Below, in pieces: positions 1-6,805 of a stretch of DNA of 12,743 bases (positions are counted from its first letter, which is position 1; each line of letters starts with the position of its first letter). The notes beneath the pieces are model-generated. The model saw only the letters and a list, made by a program, of their open reading frames with translations. It did not search any database and was not told where the DNA came from. The DNA comes from Bacillota bacterium (lineage in GTDB: Bacteria; Bacillota; Clostridia; Christensenellales; CAG-138). A program made the position numbers and the translations under genes. The DNA lies in the NCBI GenBank assembly GCA_023409435.1, contig JAEYHP010000173.1, positions 1 through 12,743 on the forward strand, given 5' to 3'.

Positions 1-598
1 TTGCTTGCCCCTTTCTGTTCTTCAAATGCCATATAAGGATGGCGCTAATAATATGGACGGGCGGGCAGCAGGCTATGCCTTCCAAATTTAGCCGAAAACT
101 GTCTTTTGAAAAATCCGGCGTCAAGTGCAGTTCCAGCGGCGCATCCCGCTTTTCTGCTCCCGCTGTGGCGTAAAGCGCCTGCAAAGCCGATGAAAGCAGG
201 CCGGTAAACAGCACCGTCAAAAACGCGTCGTCCTTTACGCCGACTTCTACGCCCGCCTGCAGTTTTTTGATACGGATATGCCGCCAGATGCGCTCAAAGG
301 GCAGCTTCATACGGCCTTCCTTGGGGCGCTTCTCCTTTTTCGGATGTCCGGGTTTCCATAACACGCGCGGTTTCTCTTCCCCCTGGAAAAGCAGCACATG
401 CAAGGGAGGTTCCTCAAATAAATTGGCGCGGAGCCGGTAATTGAGCCGGATCAACCCCTGAAAAAAGCGGACCTGCAGCTTTACTTCCGCGCCGCGCGGC
501 ATGGTAAGCGCAGCCGCGAGCGTAAGCTCGACCGGCCACCACAGCGCCACAATGATCAGCAATAGCAGCAGGAGCAGGATGATGAACACCGGATGCAA
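1..598 (-). CDS. DUF2953 (YtfI-like) membrane protein, 3' end beyond window
   Basis: An open frame of 199 codons runs off the left edge. It begins with a Leu/Ile-rich membrane segment (about residues 3-18), followed by a basic middle part (about 78-110) and a C-terminal block containing TPDF (residues 160-163), an N-L-E-G motif and a second hydrophobic stretch. The arrangement of GVKDD, a hydrophobic helix, L-x-PDF and LEG resembles the DUF2953 family, which includes B. subtilis YtfI, usually found beside the sporulation protein gene ytfJ. That neighbour, if present, would lie outside the window. There is no ATG before residue 33; an in-frame TAG at 644-646 limits the N-terminus, so the start is TTG at 598 or GTG at 589. 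I chose TTG because it keeps the whole membrane segment and a GAGGAAGG stretch lies upstream. A TTGGCA-like -35 (667-672) is visible but no good -10. The function is unknown; family assignment is from recognition of the pattern, not a search. Confidence 0.7.
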   Translation of the reverse strand, partial: MHPVFIILLLLLLLIIVALWWPVELTLAAALTMPRGAEVKLQVRFFQGLIRLNYRLRANLFEEPPLHVLLFQGEEKPRVLWKPGHPKKEKRPKEGRMKLPFERIWRHIRIKKLQAGVEVGVKDDAFLTVLFTGLLSSALQALYATAGAEKRDAPLELHLTPDFSKDSFRLNLEGIACCPPVHIISAILIWHLKNRKGQA

Positions 599-679
599 AA
601 AAGCACCGCCTTCCTCTGTTGCGCCAGCGGCAGGCTCTTTTAGCTAAAACCCACCTCTCTCTTTATTGCCAAAACAAGC

Positions 680-711
680 AAAAAGAGACATGCCTTAGCA
701 TGCCCCTTTTT
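680..711 (-). terminator. Intrinsic terminator after the FHA-SEDS-PBP operon
   Basis: Two 14-nt arms (680-693 and 698-711) pair with two G-U wobbles on the minus strand around a TAAG loop, and the distal arm ends in TTTTT. The A-tract on the other side makes it potentially bidirectional. It starts about 60 nt after the PBP stop codon and separates that operon from the DUF2953 gene. Confidence 0.85.
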
Positions 712-773
712 AAGAAAAATCATATAAACTCGGTAAATTTATGAAACGCTGCGCTTCCTATCCAGGACCAATT

Positions 774-2303
774 CTAATAGCCCAGATCGATGGCCTTCTC
801 AAGCACACGGCTCGCAATTGGCGCGGCGTTCCTGCCGCCGCTTCCGCCTTTTTCCAGCACCACGCAGATGGCAAGCGGATGTTCTTCCTCTTCTACAAAG
901 CCGATAAACCAGGCGTTGGGCGCGGCCTCGCCCGAGGAAACCTCGGCGGTGCCAGTCTTGCCCGCCACCGTCACGCCGGAAACCGCGGCCCTCGTTCCCG
1001 TGCCGCTTTCCACGGTCTCCGTCATAAACCCGGCGAGTATTTGCGCTTCCGCCGCCGACATCGCCTTGCGCTCGGTCTCCGTTGTAAGCTGGTGGGTGGC
1101 GATGCCCATGGCCGACCTGACCTCTTTTAACAGCTTGGGCTGCATCATGATGCCGTCGTTGGCGACGGACGCGGCTAAGAGGCACATATGCAGCGGCGTT
1201 TCAATGTCTGTATACTGCCCCACGCCGGACCATGCAAGGTTGACGTCCGAAGAGGCTTTTTCAAAGCTTCCCGTGGCGGTCACCATATCGTCGAACAGCG
1301 CGTCCTCGCCTATACCGACTTCTTTTGCGACGCGGGCCAGACGGTCCGCCCCAAGCTCCATAGCCAACAGGGCGAACACATGGTTGCAGGATTTTGCGAA
1401 CGCCGTTTTTAAATCGAGTTCGCCATGGTACTCGTCATTATAGTCCCGTACCACGCGGTAACCCTGAAGCATGCCCGCCTGATCTTCCTGTGCTTCCGCT
1501 TCCCCGCCTTCGGGCTGCTCGGTCTCCGTCTGCCCGCTTTCATTGAGGGCAAGGTGCACGCCCGGAAGGTATTTGCCTGTCTTTTCATCGAACGCAAGGG
1601 GGCCGTCGCAGGTAAACGTGCGCTCCGTCACGCCGGGCAAGTAGCGTATGGCCGCAAGCGCCGTGACCACCTTGAATACGGAGCCCGGCGTATAGCGCCC
1701 GGAGGTGACGCGGTTGACCATTGCGCTTTCGTCAAGTTCCCTGTCGCCGTTCAAATACTCCTGCACATACTTCGGGTCAAACGTCGGCTGGCTGACAGAA
1801 GCCAGTATTTCGCCGGTTTTATAGTTCATCACCACCACCGCGCCCCGGTAATCGTTCATGGCGTCATAGGCGGCGTCGCTGAGCTTTGAATCGATTGTCA
1901 GCACCACGTCCGAGCCGATGACGGGTTTGCCCGAAAGCGCGCCGGTAATGCGCTCAAATATGCTCTGATCAAACCCCAGCAGGTATTTGGAGAAAAAGTT
2001 CTCCGCGCCAAACGTCTGGCCGTAATTGTCCCCCACCACATGGGAGGTGGCGCGCCTTATTGAGCTGTCGTCGATATACATGCGGTCGCCGTCCGAATCG
2101 GTGGTGGCAAGCACCTCGCCGTTGCGGTCCAGGATATCGCCAGCGATGACATTGTTCTTTTGGGCGTTCAGCCGCGTGTTGTAGGGGCTTGCGAACCAGC
2201 GCGTGCCATATTGGTCCACCGTGTATACCAGGTAGATGCTCAGCACCACGAACATGGCGCAGAATACGATCAAAAGCCCCTTGATGTTGTTCCTCGTATT
2301 CAC
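774..2303 (-). CDS. Class B penicillin-binding protein (PbpA/PBP2-type transpeptidase)
   Basis: A DD-transpeptidase that cross-links peptidoglycan outside the membrane. The 509-residue protein has one N-terminal membrane anchor (about 8-28), a short non-catalytic region with the class B hallmark G-D-I-x-D-R-N-G (55-62), and a transpeptidase domain. The active-site motifs are all present: SVFK (208-211, catalytic Ser208), SCN (305-307) and KTGT (449-452). The length matches the short class B PBPs such as mycobacterial PbpA rather than the longer PBP2/PBP3 types. A Glu/Gln-rich insert at about 255-278 lies between the SxxK and SxN motifs. The start is GTG at 2303: the codon just before it is TAA in frame, and GGGAGGGG sits about 11 nt upstream. 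It follows the SEDS gene by 50 nt, as expected for a SEDS/bPBP pair. Assignment to a division, elongation or sporulation role is not possible from sequence alone. Confidence 0.95.
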   Translation of the reverse strand: MNTRNNIKGLLIVFCAMFVVLSIYLVYTVDQYGTRWFASPYNTRLNAQKNNVIAGDILDRNGEVLATTDSDGDRMYIDDSSIRRATSHVVGDNYGQTFGAENFFSKYLLGFDQSIFERITGALSGKPVIGSDVVLTIDSKLSDAAYDAMNDYRGAVVVMNYKTGEILASVSQPTFDPKYVQEYLNGDRELDESAMVNRVTSGRYTPGSVFKVVTALAAIRYLPGVTERTFTCDGPLAFDEKTGKYLPGVHLALNESGQTETEQPEGGEAEAQEDQAGMLQGYRVVRDYNDEYHGELDLKTAFAKSCNHVFALLAMELGADRLARVAKEVGIGEDALFDDMVTATGSFEKASSDVNLAWSGVGQYTDIETPLHMCLLAASVANDGIMMQPKLLKEVRSAMGIATHQLTTETERKAMSAAEAQILAGFMTETVESGTGTRAAVSGVTVAGKTGTAEVSSGEAAPNAWFIGFVEEEEHPLAICVVLEKGGSGGRNAAPIASRVLEKAIDLGY

Positions 2304-2353
2304 TTAAGCCGTCCCCTCCCTTCCGAGGCGCGCGGATGCAAGAAAGGCCGCCG

Positions 2354-3598
2354 TCATGCCGTCATCTCCTTGAGCGCGCGCTCCAGCGTTTCGCCGCCCT
2401 GTATGGCGACGCCCTCCAGGATACCCAGAAGCATCATGCTGGCCGTCATGGAACTGCCCCCGTAGCTGACGAACGGCAGCGTAATGCCGGTAAGCGGGAT
2501 CAGCTTGATGACGCCCGCGATGATGATAAAGCTCTGCAGCGTGATGAGCGCCGTGCAGCCGAATGCCACAAGCATGGTGAACCGGTCCGGCGCATTCAAT
2601 GCGATGAGCGCCCCGCGCACAATGAATACCAAGTAAAAAGCGATGATGCATACGCCGAATATGACGCCGAATTCCTCGCAGATGACGGCGAAAATATAAT
2701 CCGTATGGTAGGCGGGAATGAGCTTGGGGGAACCTCTTGTAAGCCCCATGCCCCATAGCCCGCCGCTTGCAATCGCCATCAGCCCCTGCGCGATCTGGTA
2801 GCCGTTGCCCGAATACGTAGCCCACGGGTTTTTCCAGATGGCCACACGAACGCGCACATGGTCGAATATGTAATAGCTGGCGACAGCCCCCGCGGTGCCG
2901 GCCCCAAGGCCCATCAATGTGAGCGCCTTGTTCCCCGTGGCCACGTAGAATACGATAAGTGACGTCAGACCGATCAGCACCGCCGCGCCCAGATCCCGCT
3001 CGATCACAAGCAGGCCCACCACGCCCACAACATAGGCAAGTAGCGGCCAGATGCCCCGCACGTCCCGCGAGCTTGCAAGCCAGTGGCCCAGCACGAACAC
3101 GGTGGCTACCTTAACAAATTCGGAGGGCTGGAAGTTCTGCCCACCGATCGTGATCCAGTTCTTTGCGCCGTACACCTCGTTGCCTATTACAAACAGCACC
3201 GCGAGCATGCCGACGGAGCCCGCCATCAGCAGCCAGTTGATGCGACGGAACAGGTTCGGAAACCGCATTAAGAGGATGCAAAACACCATCGCCAGCATGC
3301 CGATGCCAAACCACATGATCTGTTTAAACGCGATATCCGGATCGATCCGGTACTGAACGATGAGACCTACGCCCACCAGCACGTTCGCGATAATCAGAAG
3401 ATATCGGTCCACATGCCGGAATATGAACGTAAGCACGATATACTGGAACAACAGCAGCGCCACCAATATCCCGCCGAATATGAACGCGTTAAAATCAAGC
3501 GCCGAATCCCGGAACGCAAGCAGGCAGAACGCGCTCAATTCAAACAATATAATCAGCGTGAGAAGGCCCGCGGCGCTCACATGCTTCCATCTACGCAT
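2354..3598 (-). CDS. FtsW/RodA/SpoVE-family SEDS peptidoglycan glycosyltransferase
   Basis: An integral membrane polymerase that joins lipid II into glycan strands together with a class B PBP. The 414-residue protein is made almost entirely of membrane helices (about ten or more). Family signatures are present: QPSE (157-160), the E-R-D motif in a helix (200-202), the loop HTDYIFAVICEE (298-309) whose Asp300 matches the essential Asp of E. coli FtsW (D297) and RodA (D262), and GITLPFVSYGGSS (371-383). The ATG start overlaps the end of the FHA gene by 8 nt and has GAGGAGG upstream, indicating translational coupling. The C-terminus is short and lacks the long tail of some FtsW proteins. FtsW, RodA and SpoVE cannot be separated reliably by eye; pairing with a short PbpA-like PBP recalls the rodA-pbpA pair of Actinobacteria. 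Confidence 0.95.
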   Translation of the reverse strand: MRRWKHVSAAGLLTLIILFELSAFCLLAFRDSALDFNAFIFGGILVALLLFQYIVLTFIFRHVDRYLLIIANVLVGVGLIVQYRIDPDIAFKQIMWFGIGMLAMVFCILLMRFPNLFRRINWLLMAGSVGMLAVLFVIGNEVYGAKNWITIGGQNFQPSEFVKVATVFVLGHWLASSRDVRGIWPLLAYVVGVVGLLVIERDLGAAVLIGLTSLIVFYVATGNKALTLMGLGAGTAGAVASYYIFDHVRVRVAIWKNPWATYSGNGYQIAQGLMAIASGGLWGMGLTRGSPKLIPAYHTDYIFAVICEEFGVIFGVCIIAFYLVFIVRGALIALNAPDRFTMLVAFGCTALITLQSFIIIAGVIKLIPLTGITLPFVSYGGSSMTASMMLLGILEGVAIQGGETLERALKEMTA

Positions 3599-4058
3599 CC
3601 GCTTCCTCCTCGCCGCTCAGGTGCAGCACCATGACAAGACCGCCCATTTCCAAAGTATCACCTGTGTACAATAGCTCGTCCTTCTTTTTGTTGGCGCGTT
3701 CCCCGTTGATGAGCACGCCCACGCTGGAGCCGTAGTCCGCAAGGTACAGCCCATCCTTTTTTTCAAACAAAAACGCGTGGACAGGCGCCAATGATTGTAG
3801 CTGTACGCTGATATCGCAGCGTTTGGCGCGGCCTATCGTATTTTCCCGCTTGAGCGGGTACTTTGTGCCGCTAAGCTCCTCCGGCGCCTTCACTTCCAGA
3901 TAGCCGGGGGAAACGCCTCGCACCTTCTGCTTGATTTGCTGCACGGTCTTGAATTCCTTCACCGAGTGCAGCACAAGGCGCAATAGGATATATAGGATGA
4001 GGATCAAAAAGAAATAGCGCATCCCCATGGCTACGATATCGTATGCGTTTTCGTACAT
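3591..4058 (-). CDS. Membrane-anchored FHA-domain protein with degenerate phosphothreonine site
   Basis: A 155-residue protein with one N-terminal membrane helix (about 14-32), a short linker and a C-terminal FHA domain (about 66-148). FHA domains normally bind phosphothreonine. Conserved features seen are T-I-G-R (74-77, with the Arg), D-I (82-83), H94 and the I-N-G turn (117-119). The usual Ser-Arg before the His is Ala91-Pro92, and the Asn of the S-T-N-G motif is Val113, so phosphopeptide binding is doubtful. The start is ATG 4058 with AAAGGAGGAGG directly upstream; a frame extending to 4127 would lie upstream of that site and is not needed. It is first in an operon with the SEDS and PBP genes, the same company FHA proteins keep in the actinobacterial rodA-pbpA locus, which suggests a regulatory or scaffold role in wall synthesis. 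No kinase or phosphatase gene is in the window. Confidence 0.88.
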   Translation of the reverse strand: MYENAYDIVAMGMRYFFLILILYILLRLVLHSVKEFKTVQQIKQKVRGVSPGYLEVKAPEELSGTKYPLKRENTIGRAKRCDISVQLQSLAPVHAFLFEKKDGLYLADYGSSVGVLINGERANKKKDELLYTGDTLEMGGLVMVLHLSGEEEADA

Positions 4059-4122
4059 GGTCCTCCTCCTTTCGTCGTTTGATACTACAATTATTTCCCA
4101 TATGGCGTACAATTTCATTAAA

Positions 4123-4131
4123 ATCATACCA
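4123..4131 (-). promoter_or_regulatory. Candidate extended -10 promoter for the FHA operon
   Basis: On the minus strand the sequence TGG-TATGAT matches an extended -10 (TGn plus TATAAT-like hexamer, 5 of 6). It lies 65 nt upstream of the FHA start, just after the metal ATPase gene. No convincing -35 is seen, as usual for extended -10 promoters, and it abuts the hairpin that follows the ATPase gene. This is a motif-level guess. Confidence 0.35.
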
Positions 4132-4132
4132 C

Positions 4133-4161
4133 AAAGCCGCCCATGAAGACATGGCGGCTTT
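4133..4161 (-). terminator. Hairpin after the metal ATPase gene (possible weak terminator)
   Basis: A perfect 9-bp GC-rich stem (4133-4141 with 4153-4161) continues by 3 bp past a bulged C to an AAGA/TCTT loop. On the minus strand it is followed by TTTGTGG, a poor U-tract, so termination may be incomplete. It lies 54 nt after the ATPase stop codon and is the only hairpin between the two operons. Confidence 0.55.
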
Positions 4162-4214
4162 ATGAATTTTATTGTATGAAATTGGGGATGCCGATTTTTC
4201 GCCTGATTTGTGGT

Positions 4215-6233
4215 TTATTTGCGCTTTATCGGCAGCAGCCGCAGGGCGTTCAGCACGCAGATGAGCGTGGTGCCGACGTCCGCGAACACCGCCATCCACA
4301 TGTTGGCGATACCGAACGCGCCCAGCAGCATTACCAGTACCTTCACGGCGATGGCGAATGCGATGTTCATTTTCGCGATCGTCATGGTGCGCCGGCTTAA
4401 GGAGATGGAATCGGGGATTGCGTTAAGTTCCGGGGTCAGCAGCACGACGTCCGCCGCCTCCACCGCCATATCCGTCCCGCTCCCGCCTATGGCCATGCCG
4501 ATATCGGCGCCCATGAGCACCGGCGCGTCGTTGATGCCGTCGCCCACAAACAGCACGCTGCCGTGTGCGCTTCGGATCTCCTGCATGCGGGTCAGTTTTT
4601 CTTCGGGCAGCAGTTTATAATAGACGCCGTTTACGCCGGTTTGTTTTGCGACCTCTTGCGCGGGCGCTTCCGCGTCGCCGGTCAGTATGGCGGTGTAGCC
4701 GATCATGCCGTTCAGCTTTTTGATCGCCCCGCCCGCGTCGCCCTTGAGTTCGTCCGCAATCAGTATCGTACCCTTAAACAAGCCGTCCACTGCCACATAG
4801 GCGACGGTACCCGTGCTTGCAGGAAAATTTTCGATGCCATGTTCCTGCATCAGCCTCGCGTTGCCAACCAGCACACGCCTTCCCGTCACAGAGGCGGAAA
4901 CGCCGCGGCCCGCGATTTCTTCTACCTCCTCCGCAGGCGTATATTCTCCCGCCGCTGTGCGGATGGCGCTTGCCACCGGGTGGGGGCTAAAGTGTTCCGC
5001 AGCCGCCGCAAACTTTAAGAGTTCCTGTTCCGTCACCCAGTTTACGGGAATCGCCATTTGCACCTTGAATACGCCGTGGGTCAAAGTGCCCGTTTTATCG
5101 AATACTGCGGCTTGTACCGCGGCAAGCTGTTCCATGCGGTTTGCGCCCTTAAACAGCACCCCGCGCGAGGACGCGTTGGCAAGCCCTGCAAAGAATGTGA
5201 GCGGCACGCTGATGACGAGCGCGCACGGGCAGGAGATGACAAGGAATATAAGCGCCCTGTGCAGCCAATCCGAAAACGCGCCCAATCCCACAAGCGGCGG
5301 GATAACGGCCAAGAGTGCTGCGATGCCCACGACGATGGGCGTATATACGCGCGCAAACCGCGTGATAAAGTTCTCCAGCTTCGGTTTGCCCTTTGCGGCG
5401 TCCTCCACGGCCCGCAGCACGCGGCTGACGGCAGACTCCGAGGCGGGACGGGTCACGGTAACCGTGATGGGGCTATTCTGGTTGATGCCCCCCGCCATGA
5501 CCTCACGGCCCGAAGCGACGCGCACCGGCACAGACTCGCCCGTAAGGGCGCTGAAATCCACCAGGCTTTCGCCAGAGAGCACTTCGCCATCAAGCGGGAT
5601 GCGCTCGCCGGGATTGATGAGCACCTGTTCGCCAACGTTTACTAAGGCCGGGTCCGTTATCTGCCACGCGCCGTCCCGCATCACGCGGGCGGTGTCCGGC
5701 CGTAACCCTACCGCAGCGCGAATGCTCTTTCTGGAACGGCCCACGGCAAGGTCCTGAAAGTATTCGCCCACGCGGTAGAACAGCATAACGGCCACGGCCT
5801 CGTCATAATCGCCCAGCGCAAGCGCGCCGATCGTGGCGACGCCCATCAAGAAGCTTTCGCCAAACACCTGGCCGCGAATGATGTCCTTGCCCGCCTGCAA
5901 GAGCACCGGCGCGCCAAGCAGGACATAGGCAATTATATTGAGTATGATGTGTACAAGCCCTTCCGTTAAAAATCCGACCGCAAACAGCACCGCGCCAACT
6001 GCGATAGGCAGCCACAGCTTTAAGGGGTGTTCCTTCTCCGCCCCGTGGTCGTGAGCGCAGCTTGCGCAGGCGGCGCAGCCATCGCCCTCGCACGCTTCCT
6101 CTTCATGCGTGTGCGCGTGTTCATGGCCGGAGCAGGCGGCGCAGCCGTTCACTTCGCAGGCGTCTTCATGGGGCTGGGTCTTGCTTTCCTTCGCGGGAAT
6201 TTTGGATTGCAGCCTGACCTCTTCGCTGCTCAT
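4215..6233 (-). CDS. cadA: P1B-2-type Zn/Cd/Pb-translocating ATPase (CadA/ZntA family)
   Basis: A membrane pump that exports divalent soft metals using ATP. In the 672-residue protein the actuator motif TGES (231-234), the transmembrane metal site CPC (335-337), the phosphorylation site DKTGT (379-383, Asp379), the nucleotide-domain HP (418-419) and GDGIND (564-569) are all intact. Lys631 in the seventh core helix and Asp652 (DVG) in the last helix match the P1B-2 signature of ZntA (K693, D714), which favours Zn/Cd/Pb over copper. The usual N-terminal ferredoxin-like HMA domain is absent. Instead residues 26-69 carry two C-x4-C-x2-C units (C26/C31/C34 and C48/C53/C56, plus C59), each followed by a His-rich patch. 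The start codon overlaps the repressor stop (ATGA) with GGGGGAGG upstream, so the pump is co-translated with its regulator. Confidence 0.95.
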   Translation of the reverse strand: MSSEEVRLQSKIPAKESKTQPHEDACEVNGCAACSGHEHAHTHEEEACEGDGCAACASCAHDHGAEKEHPLKLWLPIAVGAVLFAVGFLTEGLVHIILNIIAYVLLGAPVLLQAGKDIIRGQVFGESFLMGVATIGALALGDYDEAVAVMLFYRVGEYFQDLAVGRSRKSIRAAVGLRPDTARVMRDGAWQITDPALVNVGEQVLINPGERIPLDGEVLSGESLVDFSALTGESVPVRVASGREVMAGGINQNSPITVTVTRPASESAVSRVLRAVEDAAKGKPKLENFITRFARVYTPIVVGIAALLAVIPPLVGLGAFSDWLHRALIFLVISCPCALVISVPLTFFAGLANASSRGVLFKGANRMEQLAAVQAAVFDKTGTLTHGVFKVQMAIPVNWVTEQELLKFAAAAEHFSPHPVASAIRTAAGEYTPAEEVEEIAGRGVSASVTGRRVLVGNARLMQEHGIENFPASTGTVAYVAVDGLFKGTILIADELKGDAGGAIKKLNGMIGYTAILTGDAEAPAQEVAKQTGVNGVYYKLLPEEKLTRMQEIRSAHGSVLFVGDGINDAPVLMGADIGMAIGGSGTDMAVEAADVVLLTPELNAIPDSISLSRRTMTIAKMNIAFAIAVKVLVMLLGAFGIANMWMAVFADVGTTLICVLNALRLLPIKRK

Positions 6234-6649
6234 ATCTGTTCCTCCCCCAAATCTTTTTGAAACTTACAAACCGTACATGGGATGAGGTTGCCGCTGGTGA
6301 TATCGTGCAGCAGGTGCCTCACCATGTGCCCGGTACGGGTATCGCTGATGGAGTAGACGGCGCGTTTACCCGCCTTTTTATAGCGCACCACGCCGCATTG
6401 CCGCAGGGAGCGCAGGTGGTGGGAAACGGCGGGCTGGCTCATGCCCAGGATATCCGCCATTTCACATACGCACATATCCTCCAAAGCCAGCATGGACAGC
6501 AGGCGGATGCGTGTGCTGTCGCTCAGCTGCTGAAAAATTTCCGCTGCGTCCACCGCCGCGTCTTCATCCGGAATGTGCTCTATGATATAGCGCTCATGCT
6601 GCTCATTAATGTGTTCCGTCTGGCAAACGGGAAAATTCTTCTTTTCCAT
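6230..6649 (-). CDS. ArsR/SmtB-family metal-responsive repressor (CadC-like)
   Basis: A 139-residue winged-helix repressor expected to leave its operator when it binds metal. The DNA-binding part runs from about 36 to 100, with the recognition region S71-QPAVSHHLRSL and the beta-wing Y90-KKAGKRAVYSI. The pair Cys60-Val-Cys62 sits at the start of the helix-turn-helix, the position of the metal-binding CVC in ArsR and CadC. A Cys at 9 could be the N-terminal ligand as in CadC; Cys125 and Cys128 form a C-terminal C-x2-C. The alpha-5 zinc ligands of SmtB/CzrA do not line up well, so a thiol-rich (Cd/Pb or similar) sensor is more likely. I chose ATG 6649 because GGGAGGATGG precedes it; the longer frame from 6691 would begin within the operator, a few bases from the transcription start. 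It is transcribed with the ATPase it presumably controls. Confidence 0.92.
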   Translation of the reverse strand: MEKKNFPVCQTEHINEQHERYIIEHIPDEDAAVDAAEIFQQLSDSTRIRLLSMLALEDMCVCEMADILGMSQPAVSHHLRSLRQCGVVRYKKAGKRAVYSISDTRTGHMVRHLLHDITSGNLIPCTVCKFQKDLGEEQI

Positions 6650-6669
6650 GGTCCATCCTCCCATATCAT

Positions 6670-6703
6670 AACATATAAACATATAAGCCATCGTTTATAT
6701 GTT
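6670..6703 (-). promoter_or_regulatory. Palindromic operator for the ArsR-type repressor
   Basis: Arms of 11 nt, AACATATAAAC (6670-6680) and its exact inverse complement (6693-6703), flank a 12-nt centre. The unit ACATATAA also occurs twice in tandem (6671-6678 and 6679-6686), giving three half-site-like copies. The palindrome begins one base after the -10 hexamer and covers the expected transcription start, an ideal position for repression by the downstream ArsR protein. AT-rich inverted repeats of this sort are typical operators of the family; the match to this protein is inference. Confidence 0.75.
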
Positions 6704-6704
6704 T

Positions 6705-6733
6705 AGTATATATCCATCTCCGGTAAAGTGCAA
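6705..6733 (-). promoter_or_regulatory. Sigma-70-type promoter of the repressor-ATPase operon
   Basis: On the minus strand TTGCAC (6728-6733) and TATACT (6705-6710) are separated by exactly 17 nt. Predicted transcription starts near 6698, inside the palindromic operator, about 50 nt before the repressor start codon. Confidence 0.8.
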
Positions 6734-6757
6734 CCATTTGGATTGGACTTTTGCCAT

Positions 6758-6781
6758 AAAAATACCGCCTGTTCGGCGGCA
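6758..6781 (-). terminator. Intrinsic terminator after rluD
   Basis: On the minus strand TGCCGCC (6775-6781) pairs with GGCGGTA (6763-6769) around a GAACA loop and is followed by TTTTT (6758-6762). It lies 24 nt after the rluD stop codon and closes the lspA-rluD unit. Confidence 0.85.
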
Positions 6782-6805
6782 ATCATCAAAGTATTTGAAA
6801 TATCG

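Noticed and set aside
599..773. Possible small gene or RNA between the PBP stop and DUF2953
   Set aside because: Only the terminator hairpin is supportable; the remaining sequence has no start with ribosome-binding site and no second structure.
790..1443. 217-codon plus-strand open frame
   Set aside because: Antisense to the transpeptidase domain of the PBP; low-complexity Ser/Ala-rich translation and no ribosome-binding site of note.
2304..2825. 173-codon minus-strand frame overlapping the end of the SEDS gene
   Set aside because: It is the +1 frame of the SEDS gene, Arg/His-rich and without a membrane pattern; the SEDS frame retains its C-terminal motifs to the stop.
4813..5757. 314-codon plus-strand open frame
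   Set aside because: Fully antisense to the core of the metal ATPase; Ser/Ala/Thr-rich translation without motifs.
6650..6691. Longer N-terminus for the ArsR repressor from ATG 6691
   Set aside because: That ATG lies in the operator only a few bases from the predicted transcription start, while ATG 6649 has a strong GGGAGG site.
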